The position numbers were made by a program, and so were the translations under genes. The notes under the pieces were generated by a model. The model worked only from the letters and a program-made list of their open reading frames with translations. It did no database searches and was not told where the DNA came from. Below, one piece after another: positions 16,225 to 25,353 of a DNA stretch of 54,997 nt. Positions within the stretch are counted from its first letter, which is position 1, and each line of letters begins with the position of its first letter. The stretch is from Micromonospora sicca (GTDB lineage: Bacteria > Actinomycetota > Actinomycetes > Mycobacteriales > Micromonosporaceae), in NCBI RefSeq assembly GCF_003172935.1, contig NZ_QGKS01000271.1, positions 1 through 54,997 of the forward strand, in the 5' to 3' direction.

Positions 16225-17418
16225 TCAGTCCGGCAGGCGGGGCATCTCCAGGCCGGGGTCGCGGCCGAGCAGCACCGCCCGGGTCAGCGCCGACGAGCCG
16301 AACCGGTCCCGGACCGCGTCGACCGCGGCGTCCAGTTCGGCGCCCGGGTCGCGGTCGAACGGCAGCGGCGGCTGCTCGTGCCGGTCGTCGAGGTTGCCGA
16401 CGGACACCCCGATCAGCGTGATGCCCCGGGCCTCGACCTCCGGCAGCGCCGCCCGCAGCAGCGCCCGCGCCGCCGCCAGCAGCGGCCCGGTCTGCGCCGT
16501 CGGCTTCACCAGCGTGTGCGAACGGGTCGCCCGGGTGTAGTCGGCGAACCGCAGTCGCAGCATCACCGTGCGGCCGGTCCGCCCGGCGGCGCGCATCCGT
16601 CGGGTCACCCGGTCGACCAGCCCGGCCAGGACGGCGTCCAGGTCCGCGGGGGAGTGCGGCTCCCGGCCGAGCGCGTGCTGGGCGCCCATCGAGGAGCGCC
16701 GCCGGCCGACCTGCACCGGGCGCGGGTCGCGGTTGTGCGCCAGGGCGTGCAGGTGCCGGCCGGCGCCCGCGCCGAGCAGCGACACCAGCGTCGCCTCGCC
16801 CAACCGGGCCACCTGCCCCACCGTGCGAATGCGCCGCTCGCGCAACTTCGCCGCGGTGACCGGGCCGACGCCCCAGAGCCGCTCCACCGGCAGCGGGTGC
16901 AGGAACTCCAACTCCCGGTCCGGCGCGACGACCAGCAGGCCGTCCGGCTTCGCCACCCCGCTGGCCACCTTCGCCAGGAACTTCGTCCGGGCCACCCCGA
17001 CGGTGATCGGCAGGCCGACCCGTTCCCCGACCTCCCGGCGCAGGCGTACGGCGATGTCGAGCGGTGGGCCGGCGAGGCGGCGCAGGCCGCCGACGTCGAG
17101 GAACGCCTCGTCGATGGAGAGCCCCTCGACCAGGGGAGTGGTGCCGCGGAAGATCTCGAAGACGGCCCGGCTCGCCGCCGTGTAGGCCGCCATCCGCGGC
17201 GGCACGACGACCGCGTCCGGGCAGAGCCGCCGCGCCTGCCGCCCACCCATCGCGCTGCGTACCCCGCGCGCCTTCGCCTCGTAGCTGCACGCCAGCACCA
17301 CGCCACCGCCGACGATCACCGGCCGGCCGCGCAGCCGCGGGTCGTCCCGCTGCTCGACCGACGCGTAGAACGCGTCCAGGTCGGCGTGCAGGATGGTGGC
17401 GTCGCCCGACACGAACAC
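16225..17418 (-). CDS. dinB: DNA polymerase IV (Y-family translesion polymerase)
   Basis: A 397-residue Y-family polymerase that bypasses DNA lesions. The catalytic carboxylates are visible in ILHADLDAFYASVEQ near the N-terminus and SIDEAFLDVGG about 90 residues later. The thumb helix-hairpin-helix is LWGVGPVTAAKLRERRIRTVGQVA, and the little-finger domain includes RRSSMGAQHALGR and VMLRLRFADYTRATRSHTL. No clear beta-clamp peptide is seen at the C-terminus. GTG 17418 and GTG 17412 are both possible starts, and both fall inside a perfect SOS box (17412-17425). The transcript may thus be leaderless or nearly so, with LexA covering the start. Confidence 0.92.
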   Translation of the reverse strand: MFVSGDATILHADLDAFYASVEQRDDPRLRGRPVIVGGGVVLACSYEAKARGVRSAMGGRQARRLCPDAVVVPPRMAAYTAASRAVFEIFRGTTPLVEGLSIDEAFLDVGGLRRLAGPPLDIAVRLRREVGERVGLPITVGVARTKFLAKVASGVAKPDGLLVVAPDRELEFLHPLPVERLWGVGPVTAAKLRERRIRTVGQVARLGEATLVSLLGAGAGRHLHALAHNRDPRPVQVGRRRSSMGAQHALGREPHSPADLDAVLAGLVDRVTRRMRAAGRTGRTVMLRLRFADYTRATRSHTLVKPTAQTGPLLAAARALLRAALPEVEARGITLIGVSVGNLDDRHEQPPLPFDRDPGAELDAAVDAVRDRFGSSALTRAVLLGRDPGLEMPRLPD

Positions 17419-17425
17419 ATGTTCG
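17412..17425. promoter_or_regulatory. LexA (SOS) box at the dinB start
   Basis: CGAACACATGTTCG matches the actinobacterial/Gram-positive LexA consensus CGAAC-N4-GTTCG at all ten core bases. It overlaps the dinB start codon. The divergent pncB gene begins 250 bases away, so dinB is the obvious target. It predicts DNA-damage induction of dinB. Confidence 0.85.
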
Positions 17426-17675
17426 CACGGTCGTCTCGCCGAGCTCCGCTGACCTGCCGAAACAGTGACCGTCGGCGGTCCGGAACGCCCGGCGTCGCGG
17501 ACGCGGGGGCGGCGGGCCGGCCCCGGTCGCAACCGGGGTGCCACGAGCTCCGACGACGATGTTCCATTTCCCGCACGCACCGCCACCGGATCACACACAG
17601 TGGGAGCGAGGCCGGGCGGGGATCGGGTCGACGTCGCCGGTCCGCCGGTGACGGCGCCGGGCGGGTGGAGGTGGC

Positions 17676-19016
17676 ATGACCGGGTTGCGTACCGACCTGT
17701 ACGAGCTGCGGATGGCGGCCAGCTACCTGCGCCGGGACATGGTGGCACCCGCCACGTTCAGCCTGTTCGTCCGCCGCCTGCCGCCCCGGCGCGGTTTCCT
17801 GGTGGCCGCCGGGCTGGCCGAGGCGCTGGCCTTCCTGGAAGGCTTCGCGTTCGACGACGCCGAGCTGGGCTACCTGCGCGACGTCGTCGGCCTCGACCAG
17901 CCGACCGTGGCGGCGCTCGCCGGGCTGCGGTTCACCGGCGACGTCCGGGCCGTGCCGGAGGGACGGGTGGTCTTCGCCGACGAGCCGCTTCTCGAGGTGA
18001 CCGCGCCGATCGCCGAGGCGCAACTGGTGGAGACCGGCGTGCTGAACCTGCTCACCTTCCACACCACGGTGGCCAGCAAGGCCGCCCGCTGCCGGCTCGC
18101 CGCCGGGGACGCGGAGCTGGTCGACTTCGCGTTCCGCCGTACGCACGGGATCGAGGCCGGGGCGGGCGTGGCGCGGGCGTCGGCCATCGCCGGCTTCGCG
18201 GCCACCAGCGATGTCGAGGCCGCCTGGCGCTACGGCCTGCAACCGTCCGGGACCATGGCCCACTCGTACGTCGAGGCGTTCCCCGACGAGCGGGCCGCGT
18301 TCCGGGCGTTCGCCGCCGACTTTCCCACCAACCCGGTGTTCCTCGTCGACACCTACGACACGCCCGCCGGTGTGCGGGCCGCCGTCGACGTCATCACCGA
18401 GCTGGGCCTGACCGGGCCGCTCGGTGTCCGGCTCGACTCGGGCGATCTCGCCGCGCTGGCCCAGCAGACCCGCGCGATCCTGGACGGCGCCGGGCTCACC
18501 CAGGCGAAGATCGTGGCCAGCGGCAGCCTCGACGAGGACGTGATCGCCACGCTCGTCGCCAAGGGCGCGCCGATCGACGCGTACGGCATCGGCACCCGGA
18601 TGGGCGTCTCCTTCGACGCGCCGTCCCTCGACAGCGCCTACAAGCTCGTCGCCTTCGGCGACCGGCCGGTGCTCAAGCTGTCGCCCGGCAAAGCCACCCT
18701 GCCCGGCCCGAAGCAGGTCTTCCGGGACCCCGCCGGGGCCAGCGGCGACGTGGTGGGGCTGCGCGACGAACCCCCGCCGGCCGGCCGCGAGCCGTTGCTC
18801 GTACCGGTGATGCGCGGCGGACGTCGCCTCGAGCCCGCCGATCCGGCCGGTGAGGTGTGCGCCGCGCGCCGCCGGTTCGACGCGGACCTCGCCTGGCTGC
18901 CCGAGGGGGCGCGGCGGCTGGCCGACCCGACGCCGCTCACCGCCACGGTCAGCCCGGGGCTCGCCGAGCTGCGCGACCGGGTGACCGCGCAGGCGGGGCG
19001 GGGCGGTGCGTACTGA
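17676..19016 (+). CDS. pncB: Nicotinate phosphoribosyltransferase
   Basis: Enzyme of the NAD salvage (Preiss-Handler) route that joins nicotinate to PRPP, with ATP, giving nicotinate mononucleotide. Its 446 residues are the usual length. Visible features are the N-terminal GLRTDLYELRMAASYLR, FRRTHGIEAG (phosphoribosyl/active-site histidine region), GTMAHSYVEAFPDE, the barrel strands GVRLDSGDLAALA and IVASGSLDEDVIATL, and GTRMGVSFDAPSLDSAYKLV. The ATG has GGTGGAGG upstream. It is divergent from dinB and stands alone; a hairpin follows directly after the stop. Confidence 0.93.
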   Translation: MTGLRTDLYELRMAASYLRRDMVAPATFSLFVRRLPPRRGFLVAAGLAEALAFLEGFAFDDAELGYLRDVVGLDQPTVAALAGLRFTGDVRAVPEGRVVFADEPLLEVTAPIAEAQLVETGVLNLLTFHTTVASKAARCRLAAGDAELVDFAFRRTHGIEAGAGVARASAIAGFAATSDVEAAWRYGLQPSGTMAHSYVEAFPDERAAFRAFAADFPTNPVFLVDTYDTPAGVRAAVDVITELGLTGPLGVRLDSGDLAALAQQTRAILDGAGLTQAKIVASGSLDEDVIATLVAKGAPIDAYGIGTRMGVSFDAPSLDSAYKLVAFGDRPVLKLSPGKATLPGPKQVFRDPAGASGDVVGLRDEPPPAGREPLLVPVMRGGRRLEPADPAGEVCAARRRFDADLAWLPEGARRLADPTPLTATVSPGLAELRDRVTAQAGRGGAY

Positions 19017-19017
19017 G

Positions 19018-19057
19018 CCGCCGGTGCGGCCCCGGGGCGTCAGCCGCACCCCGGCGG
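19018..19057 (+). terminator. Hairpin terminator after pncB
   Basis: CCGCCGGTGCGGC (19018-19030) pairs with GCCGCACCCCGGCGG (19043-19057) around a 12-base loop, with a two-base bulge. It starts at the pncB stop codon and is followed by a short T-run (AGCTTTCC). Confidence 0.65.
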
Positions 19058-19095
19058 AGCTTTCCGCATCCGGGGCCGGGCCGTAGGTTGAGGCC

Positions 19096-20703
19096 ATGAC
19101 CGCCTCGGTGGATGTGCTGATCGTCGGCGCCGGCCCCACCGGCCTGGCCCTGGCGGCGCAACTGGCCGCGCACGGCGTTCGGCCCCGCCTGGTCGACCGC
19201 AGCCTCGACCGGGTCCACGAATCACGCGCCCTGGCCATCCAGCCGCGCACCCTGGAGGTGCTGGCGCGGTTCGGCGTCACCGACCAGCTCGTCGCCGAGG
19301 GCAACCCGGCGGTGCGGCTGCACCTGCACGCCCGGAACCGGGTGCTGACCGTGCCGATGTTCGACCTGGGCCTGCCCGACACCGCCTACCCGCACCTGCT
19401 GTTCCTCTCGCAGGCCGAGACCGAACGCATCCTCGCCGATCACCTGCGGACCTCCGGCGTGCGCGTCGAGCGCGGCGTGGAACTGGTCGACCTGCGGAGC
19501 GCGGCCGACCAGGTGACCTGCCGGCTGCGCCACCGCGACGGCCGGGAGGAGACGGTCGGCGCCCGGTACGTGGTCGGCTGCGACGGCGCGCACAGCGCCG
19601 TTCGCCGCGCCGCCGACATCGCCTTCGAGGGCAGCTCCTATCCGCAGACGTTCGTGCTGGCCGACGTCGAGGCCGACGGTCTCGCCACCGGGGCGGCCCA
19701 CGTGTTCCTCTCCGACGCCGGGATGCTGTTCTTCTTCCCGCTCGGCCGGCCGGCCGGCTGGCGGCTGCTGGTGATGCGACCACCGGCCGACCCCACCCCA
19801 CCGGACGCGGCGGTGACCCTCGAGCAGGTGCAGGCGCTCGCCGACGGGTACACCGGCGGGACAGTGCGGCTGCACGACCCGGTGTGGATGACCAACTTCC
19901 GGCTGCACCACCGCGCGGCCCGGCGCTACCGGGCCGGGCGGATCCTGCTGGCCGGCGACGCCGCGCACATCCACAGCCCCGCCGGCGCCCAGGGCATGAA
20001 CACCGGCATCCAGGACGCCATCAACCTCGGCTGGAAACTCGCCCACACGCTGCCCGGCGGCGCCGGGGCCGGGCTGCTGGACACCTACGAACCCGAACGC
20101 GCCCCGATCGGGCGGATGGTGCTGCGCTTCACCGACCGGGCGTTCACCGTCGCCACCTCCACCAAACCGCTCGTCCGGTTCGCCCGTACCCGCATCGCCC
20201 CGACCGTCATCCCGCTGGCCGCGCGAGCCCGGGCCGGCCGGGCGTTCGTGTTCCGTACCGTCGCCGAGCTCGACATCCGGTACCGGCGCAGCCCGCTGTC
20301 GGTGGAGGGGCCGCGCCCGCCCCGGCGTGGACCCCGGGCCGGCGACCGGCTGCCCGACGCGCCCGTGGTGGGCGACCGGCAACCGACCAGCCTGCACCGG
20401 GCCACCGCCGCCCCCGGCTGGCACCTGCTGCTGTGCGGCCCCGGTCGGACCTGGCCCGCCGGACCGGTCGAGCAGCTGTCCCGCGGCCGTGGCGGTCTGC
20501 TCACGGTCCAGCGCCTCGGCGCCCACGACGAGCCCGGCGCGCTGCACGACGCGGAGGGACACGCCCTGCGCCGGCTCGGCCTCGACGCCGCCGCCGCCGC
20601 GCTCTACCTGGTCCGACCGGACGGCCACGTCGGGTTCCGGTCCGGCGCCGACGGCTGGCCCGCGCTGGTCGACTACCTCGACCGCTGGCTGCCACCCTCC
20701 TGA
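19096..20703 (+). CDS. FAD-dependent aromatic-type monooxygenase
   Basis: Group A flavoprotein monooxygenase of the PheA/TfdB/MhpA type, 535 residues. The Rossmann motif GAGPTG is at residues 11-16, and the DG motif GRYVVGCDGAHSAVRR lies in the middle. The FAD ribityl-binding GD motif is LLAGDAAHIHSPAGAQGMN (Gly287-Asp288). The last 150 residues form the thioredoxin-like C-terminal domain (GDRLPDAPV, WHLLLCGPG, LVRPDGHVGFR). These enzymes use NAD(P)H and O2 to hydroxylate phenols or polyketides, and rifampicin monooxygenases are relatives. The substrate is unknown. The MerR gene follows 89 bases downstream but has its own promoter, so co-regulation is uncertain. Confidence 0.9.
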   Translation: MTASVDVLIVGAGPTGLALAAQLAAHGVRPRLVDRSLDRVHESRALAIQPRTLEVLARFGVTDQLVAEGNPAVRLHLHARNRVLTVPMFDLGLPDTAYPHLLFLSQAETERILADHLRTSGVRVERGVELVDLRSAADQVTCRLRHRDGREETVGARYVVGCDGAHSAVRRAADIAFEGSSYPQTFVLADVEADGLATGAAHVFLSDAGMLFFFPLGRPAGWRLLVMRPPADPTPPDAAVTLEQVQALADGYTGGTVRLHDPVWMTNFRLHHRAARRYRAGRILLAGDAAHIHSPAGAQGMNTGIQDAINLGWKLAHTLPGGAGAGLLDTYEPERAPIGRMVLRFTDRAFTVATSTKPLVRFARTRIAPTVIPLAARARAGRAFVFRTVAELDIRYRRSPLSVEGPRPPRRGPRAGDRLPDAPVVGDRQPTSLHRATAAPGWHLLLCGPGRTWPAGPVEQLSRGRGGLLTVQRLGAHDEPGALHDAEGHALRRLGLDAAAAALYLVRPDGHVGFRSGADGWPALVDYLDRWLPPS

Positions 20704-20755
20704 GCAGCCGGCGCCGCGCGGAGACCCCTGAACGGACCGGGCAGCACCGGAGGGG

Positions 20756-20786
20756 TTGCGTCTCCCGTAGGGGGAGACGCGAGGGT
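20756..20786 (+). promoter_or_regulatory. MerR-type promoter and operator
   Basis: GCGTCTCCC (20758-20766) and GGGAGACGC (20772-20780) form a perfect 9-base inverted repeat with a 5-base spacer. It lies between a candidate -35 (TTGCGT, 20756-20761) and -10 (GAGGGT, 20781-20786) set 19 bases apart. A 19-base spacer with the dyad inside it is the mark of MerR-activated promoters, and the MerR gene begins at 20793, so autoregulation is likely. The -10 is weak, so only the dyad is secure. Confidence 0.65.
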
Positions 20787-20792
20787 GGAGGC

Positions 20793-21731
20793 ATGAACGG
20801 CGACACTGCCTACTCGATCGGTGAGCTGGCCCGACGGACCGGGCTGACGGTCAAGGCCATCCGCTTCTACTCCGACCGCGGGATCGTGCCGCCGAGCGGC
20901 CGCAGCCCGGCCGGCCACCGCCGGTACGGCATCGAGGACCTCGCCCGCCTGGAGCTCGTGCGGACCCTGCGCGACCTGGGACTGGACCTGACCACCATCC
21001 GGAAGGTCGTGGACCGGGAGGTGACGCTTCCCGAGGTCGCCGCGGCGCACGCCGAGGCGCTGGCGGTGCAGATCCGCATGCTGCGGCTGCGGCGCGCGGT
21101 GCTCACGGCCGTGGCCAGGCGCGGGTCGACCCCCGAGGAGATGGAGCTCATGCATCAGTTGGTCAAGCTCTCCGAGGAGGAACGCCGCCGTCTCGTCGGC
21201 GAGTTCCTCGACACCGTCTTCGGCGGCCTGGCGGCCGACCCGGGATTCGTCGGGATCAGGCGTTCGATGACCCCCGAACTGCCCGACGAACCCGGGGCGG
21301 AGCAGGTCGAGGCGTGGGTGGAGCTGGCCGAACTGTCCCGGGACCCGGACTTCCGCGCGAGCCTGCGCCGGATGGCCGAGCAGCACGCGGCCGAGCGCGC
21401 CCGGAGTGACGATCCGGTCGTGCGCCGCGACGCCGCCGCGCTCGTCCGTGACCTGGCCGGCCCCGCCCTGGCGGCCGGCCTCGATCCGGCCTCGCCCGAG
21501 GCCGATCCGGTCGTCGCGGCGGTCACGGCGCGGTACGCGCGGCTCTCCGGTCGCCCCGACGACGTCGACCTGCGGCGCCGGTTGTCGAGCCTGCTGGAGA
21601 CCGCGAACGACCCGCGCCGGGAGCGGTACCTCCGGCTGCTCTCGGTGATCAACGGCTGGACGGCCCCGGACAGCCTGGCGCCGGCGCTCGACTGGTTCAT
21701 CCGCGCCCTGCGCGCCCGGACTCCTCGGTAG
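20793..21731 (+). CDS. MerR family transcriptional regulator
   Basis: A 312-residue regulator. Its N-terminal MerR winged helix occupies about residues 6-75 (YSIGELARRTGLTVKAIRFY, SPAGHRRYGIEDLARLELVRTLRDLGLDLTTIRKV). The dimerisation helix follows (about 80-118). The long helical C-terminal part (about 125-312) has no metal-binding cysteines and does not resemble the TipA or BmrR effector domains I know, so the inducer is unknown. The operator lies just upstream of its own ATG. The nearest candidate target is the FAD monooxygenase before it, but the operator is positioned for the regulator itself. Confidence 0.88.
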   Translation: MNGDTAYSIGELARRTGLTVKAIRFYSDRGIVPPSGRSPAGHRRYGIEDLARLELVRTLRDLGLDLTTIRKVVDREVTLPEVAAAHAEALAVQIRMLRLRRAVLTAVARRGSTPEEMELMHQLVKLSEEERRRLVGEFLDTVFGGLAADPGFVGIRRSMTPELPDEPGAEQVEAWVELAELSRDPDFRASLRRMAEQHAAERARSDDPVVRRDAAALVRDLAGPALAAGLDPASPEADPVVAAVTARYARLSGRPDDVDLRRRLSSLLETANDPRRERYLRLLSVINGWTAPDSLAPALDWFIRALRARTPR

Positions 21732-21736
21732 GCCGG

Positions 21737-22243
21737 TCAGACGCCGCGGGCGCGGGGCCGGCCGGTGGACCGGCGCGACAGCGAACTCGGCGCGTTGACG
21801 CCCGCCTCGTCGCTCACGCTCATCCCCAGCCGCTCGACCAGTTCACCGCCGAGCCAGCCGGTCACCCCGGCGAGCAGGACCCCGGCGAAGCTGCAGATCA
21901 GCGCCAGCGCGTTCGGGTCCCAGTTGTCGGCGGCGCGGCGCAGCAGCCAGCTCACCGCGAACAGCAGCAGGACCACCACGTTGCCCAGGCCGTGCGCCGT
22001 GCCGACCCGCTTGGCCCGGGTGCCGGTGGGGATGGCCCGCCAGTCGATCAGGCCGAACACGGCGGCGACCAGGCCGCCGACGATGCCGGCGCCGATCGTG
22101 TACGCGGCGGAGATCTGGAACCCCGGCCGGTCGGTGATCAGGTACAGGATGTCGAAGATGACCGAGGTGGCGAGCAGGCCCAGCGGGAACACGATCAGGG
22201 TGGGGTGGATCGCGTGGCCCATGGCCTTGGCGCGACTTTCCAT
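21737..22243 (-). CDS. DUF2231 membrane protein
   Basis: A 168-residue inner-membrane protein of the DUF2231 family with four predicted transmembrane segments: IHPTLIVFPLGLLATSVIFD, YTIGAGIVGGLVAAVFGLID, NVVVLLLFAVSWLL and LALICSFAGVLLAGVTGWLG. The conserved Gly-His-x-Ile-His-Pro opening (GHAIHPTLIVFP) and W-L-G-G-E-L-V are present. Some DUF2231 proteins carry haem or Fe-S partners; none is visible here. The start ATG 22243 has GGAG upstream. It ends six bases from the convergent MerR gene. Confidence 0.87.
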   Translation of the reverse strand: MESRAKAMGHAIHPTLIVFPLGLLATSVIFDILYLITDRPGFQISAAYTIGAGIVGGLVAAVFGLIDWRAIPTGTRAKRVGTAHGLGNVVVLLLFAVSWLLRRAADNWDPNALALICSFAGVLLAGVTGWLGGELVERLGMSVSDEAGVNAPSSLSRRSTGRPRARGV

Positions 22244-22364
22244 GGCAGCACTCCTGTCTCCCCCCAGGCGCCGCCGGATTCCCCGTCCCGGCGGCAATAC
22301 ACCTGCGGGTGACGCCGCCGCCCGCGCCCGGGCAGGCCCGGCCGGCCCGGTGCCGGCGCGACGG

Positions 22365-24515
22365 TCAGCGCCGGTGCCGGGTGGAGAGCGCCAGCAGCGT
22401 CGGCCGGCGGACCACCGCCAGCCGGTCCCCGCGCGCGCTGATCGACGTCCGCCCGCCCCGGCGGCGGCGCACCGTCAGGTCGACGGTGGCCCCACCGACC
22501 TGCACGCCCTCCAACCTGAGATCGGGCAGCCACTCGGGCAGGTGCGGATCGACGAAGATCGTCCGTAGCGGCGCGGCCGGGCGCAGCGCCAGCAGCGCCT
22601 GCACCAGCGCGATGATCGAACTGGCCGACCAGGCCTGCGGGGAACACGAGTTCGGGTACACGCCCGGGTGCGGGTGGGCCGCGTCGCGGGGCAGGCCGCT
22701 GAGCACCTCGGGCAGGCGGTGCTCCTCGAACAGCGCCGCCGCGGCGAACATCCCTTCCGCCAGCCGGTGCAGGTGTGCCCAGCAGCCGTACCGGGCCAGC
22801 CCGAGGCCGATCGTGCCCGCCTCCACCGGCCAGACGCTGCCCCGGTGGTAGCTGAACGGGTTGTACGCCGGATTCTCCGCCGACAGCGTCCGCACCCCCC
22901 AGCCGCTGAACATGTCCGGCGCGAGCAGCCGGCCGGCGACCACCGGGGCGACCCGCGCCGGCACGATGCCGGTGGTGAGCAGGTGCCCGTCGTTCGAGTT
23001 GACCGAGCGCACCGGGCGCTTGTCCGGCCCCAGCGCCATCGCGTAGCAGCCCCGCTCGGGCAGCCAGTACGCGCGGTGGAAGCGGCGGCGCAGGGCGTGC
23101 GCCCGGGCCACGAGGGCGGCGCCCCGGGCGGGGTGACCGGCCGCGGTGAACACCACGGCGGCGTGCCGCAGCGCGGCGTACCAGTAGGCCTGCAGCTCGC
23201 TGGTCGCGATCGGGTTGGGCACCACCCGCCCGTGCTCGTCGACGACGGCGGTGTCCGAGTCCTTCCACCCCTGGTTCTTCAGCCCCGCAGGGGAGCGGCG
23301 GTGGTATTCGAGGAAACCGTCCCCGTCGACGTCGCCGTACCGCTCGATCCATTCCAGGGCGCGCCGCGCCGTCGGCAGCAGCTCCCGTACGGTGCGCAGG
23401 TCACCGGTCCAGGCGAGGTACTGCCCGAGGAAGACCAGGAAGTCCGGCGCGGTCGACCAGTCGCCGTAGTAGCTGGTGAACGGGTCCAGCCCGAGCACGG
23501 AGACCGGTCCCCGGCGGGCCTCGTGCAGCGGCTTGCCGGGCTCCTCGTCCCGCCAGTCGTCGACCCGCCGCCCGAGGTGGTCGGCGTTGAGCCGGAGGCT
23601 GTCGGCCAGCATGGTCGGCCCGGCCAGCAGCGCCTGCCAGGAGGCGGTCATCGTGTCCCGCCCGAAGATCTCCTGGTAGATCGGCAGCCCCGCCATCGGC
23701 GCCGTCGGCCCGGCCGGCTCGCCGAGCGGCAGCACCGACAGGTCCTCCACGGCGCACCGCCAGGCCGCCGTGACGTCGAAGTTGCTGCTGCTCAGCCGGG
23801 TCAGCTCAGCGGCCAGCCGGGCGCGCGCCGATCCGGCCGGGTCGGCGGGCTCGGTGAACGTCGCCGGCGGCGCGGCCAGCCGTTCACCGTCGAAGATCGG
23901 CTCCACGACCACGTCCAGCCGGGCGGTGCCGTGGGGCGGCACCACGACCTCGACGGCGAAGGCGCTGTCGGCGTACCGGACGGGGACGCCGTCGGCGCGG
24001 ACCTGGACGGCCACCGCGCGGTCGATGTCGTCGCGCAGATAGCTCAGCCGTAGCTCCCCGGCCGCGGCGTCCCAGCTCGCGCCGATTCCGCCTTCCTGCA
24101 CCCGGCGACCCCGCTCGGCCTCGCCGGTGTCCGCGAAGTCGGCGCCGAGGCGGAGCTCCACCGCCATCCGCAGCGGCTGCTGCGCGTAGCTGACCACGGT
24201 GAGCCGGGTACGCAGCCCGTCGCCCACGAACCGTTCCGTCAGCAGGTACGCCGCCCGCGACGGCATCGCCTCACCGTCGGCCAGCTCGGCGTACGAGAGC
24301 TGGGCGTGCCCCTGCACGTTCCCCGTGCTGAACGGGACCGGCTCGCGGCCCTCGACGGTGATCCGCTCGACGCTGAGCACCCGGGTGTTGCGGGCGAAGA
24401 AGCCCTGCGGGTCGGTGCCGGTGATCCGGCCCCGCGCGTCGGTGACCAGGGTGCTCCACCCGCTCGCCACGTACAGCAGGTCGGGCCGTACCCGCAGGTT
24501 ACGGACCCTGGTCAT
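22365..24515 (-). CDS. Glycogen-debranching-type glycoside hydrolase (amylo-alpha-1,6-glucosidase family)
   Basis: A 716-residue cytosolic protein. The N-terminal beta domain (about 10-205, WSTLVTDARGRITGTDPQGFFARNTRVLS) matches the debranching-enzyme N-terminal family. The C-terminal alpha/alpha barrel (about 260-690) shows EIFGRDTMTASWQAL, YGDVDGDGFLEYHRR, GLKNQGWKDSDTAV, NPFSYHRGSVWPVEAGTIG and PNSCSPQAWSASS. The GWKDSD acid cluster and the late HRGSVWPVE are typical of the catalytic site in this group. Bacterial members are usually annotated as amylo-alpha-1,6-glucosidases, but substrates vary. A GTG at 24611, overlapping the stop of the upstream permease gene (GTGA), would add 32 residues; ATG 24515 is preferred because the conserved domain starts immediately after it. 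Confidence 0.88.
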   Translation of the reverse strand: MTRVRNLRVRPDLLYVASGWSTLVTDARGRITGTDPQGFFARNTRVLSVERITVEGREPVPFSTGNVQGHAQLSYAELADGEAMPSRAAYLLTERFVGDGLRTRLTVVSYAQQPLRMAVELRLGADFADTGEAERGRRVQEGGIGASWDAAAGELRLSYLRDDIDRAVAVQVRADGVPVRYADSAFAVEVVVPPHGTARLDVVVEPIFDGERLAAPPATFTEPADPAGSARARLAAELTRLSSSNFDVTAAWRCAVEDLSVLPLGEPAGPTAPMAGLPIYQEIFGRDTMTASWQALLAGPTMLADSLRLNADHLGRRVDDWRDEEPGKPLHEARRGPVSVLGLDPFTSYYGDWSTAPDFLVFLGQYLAWTGDLRTVRELLPTARRALEWIERYGDVDGDGFLEYHRRSPAGLKNQGWKDSDTAVVDEHGRVVPNPIATSELQAYWYAALRHAAVVFTAAGHPARGAALVARAHALRRRFHRAYWLPERGCYAMALGPDKRPVRSVNSNDGHLLTTGIVPARVAPVVAGRLLAPDMFSGWGVRTLSAENPAYNPFSYHRGSVWPVEAGTIGLGLARYGCWAHLHRLAEGMFAAAALFEEHRLPEVLSGLPRDAAHPHPGVYPNSCSPQAWSASSIIALVQALLALRPAAPLRTIFVDPHLPEWLPDLRLEGVQVGGATVDLTVRRRRGGRTSISARGDRLAVVRRPTLLALSTRHRR

Positions 24516-24607
24516 CGCGCACGCGGCCGTTGCCCGGTCATCCCGCGCCGGTACCCCTTTGCCGAGCCGGTACACCCGCACGCCTCGATCGTCGACTGCG
24601 CCACCCG

Positions 24608-25353
24608 TCACGGCTCGGCACGGGCCCGGGCGCGGACGAGCAGTTCGACGGCGAGCGCGATCGCCACCGCCTCCACCGCCAGCAGGGTCAGCAGGATCAG
24701 CAGCTGGGTCGCCCCGGCCTGGATCGGTCCCGCCCCGCCGAGCAGCACCCCGACGAACGCCCCCGGCAGCGTGACCGCCCGACCGTGCGGGTCTGGTCCA
24801 GCGCCGGGATCAGCGCCTGCCCGGCGGCCGGCCGGCAGATCTCCAGCGCGGCGTCGCGGGGGAGCAGCCCCAGGGCCAGTCCCGCCTCGTACTCGCCGTG
24901 CCGGCTGCGCAGCTCGTCCAGCGTCCGCCGACCGGCCAGGCTCGTCGCGGTCATCGCCCCGCCGATCAGGATGCCCGCGGTCGGCAGCAGCACCAGCGGC
25001 GTCGCGGGCAGCGCCCGGCTGGCCAGCAGTACGCCGAGACTCGGCACCACCCCGGCCGCGATGGCCAGCGGGGCGACCCGGGCGGGGCAGCCCGCCCCGA
25101 TCCGCCGGCGCGCGGTGACGCTGGCGACCACGTACATGAGGAGGATGAACGCGCCGGTGCTCCACCAGTGGCGCAGCACGGCGACGATGACCAGCGACAC
25201 GACGCCGAGCTGGACGGTGGCCCGGGCGGCCGCGCCCAGGATCGCGCGCGCCCGGCCGAGACCGCTCAGCCGGAGCACCGCGGCGGCCGCGAGGGTGAGC
25301 CCGACCAGGGCGGCGACCAGCGCCGGCCCGATCGGAACGGTGCCGCCGCTCAT
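24608..25353 (-). pseudogene. FetB/UPF0014-like iron-export permease, one-base deletion
   Basis: An inner-membrane permease of the FetB (YbbM, UPF0014) family, whose E. coli member exports iron with the FetA ATPase. The first 190 codons read normally with hydrophobic helices and the conserved LLPTAGILIGGAMTATSLAG. After DQTRTVG the frame breaks. The expected continuation VTLPGAFVGVLLGGAGP and the last helices appear in another frame. Restoring one base near 24776-24777 (VG-x-VTLPG) rejoins them into 248 residues. No FetA-like ATPase is adjacent in the window. The gene is either decayed or miscalled by one base. Its stop overlaps a possible GTG start of the next gene. Confidence 0.8.

Noticed and set aside
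22310..22364. GC-rich dyads after the DUF2231 start as a terminator or operator
   Set aside because: Only short overlapping CCGG/GGCC repeats expected at this GC content.
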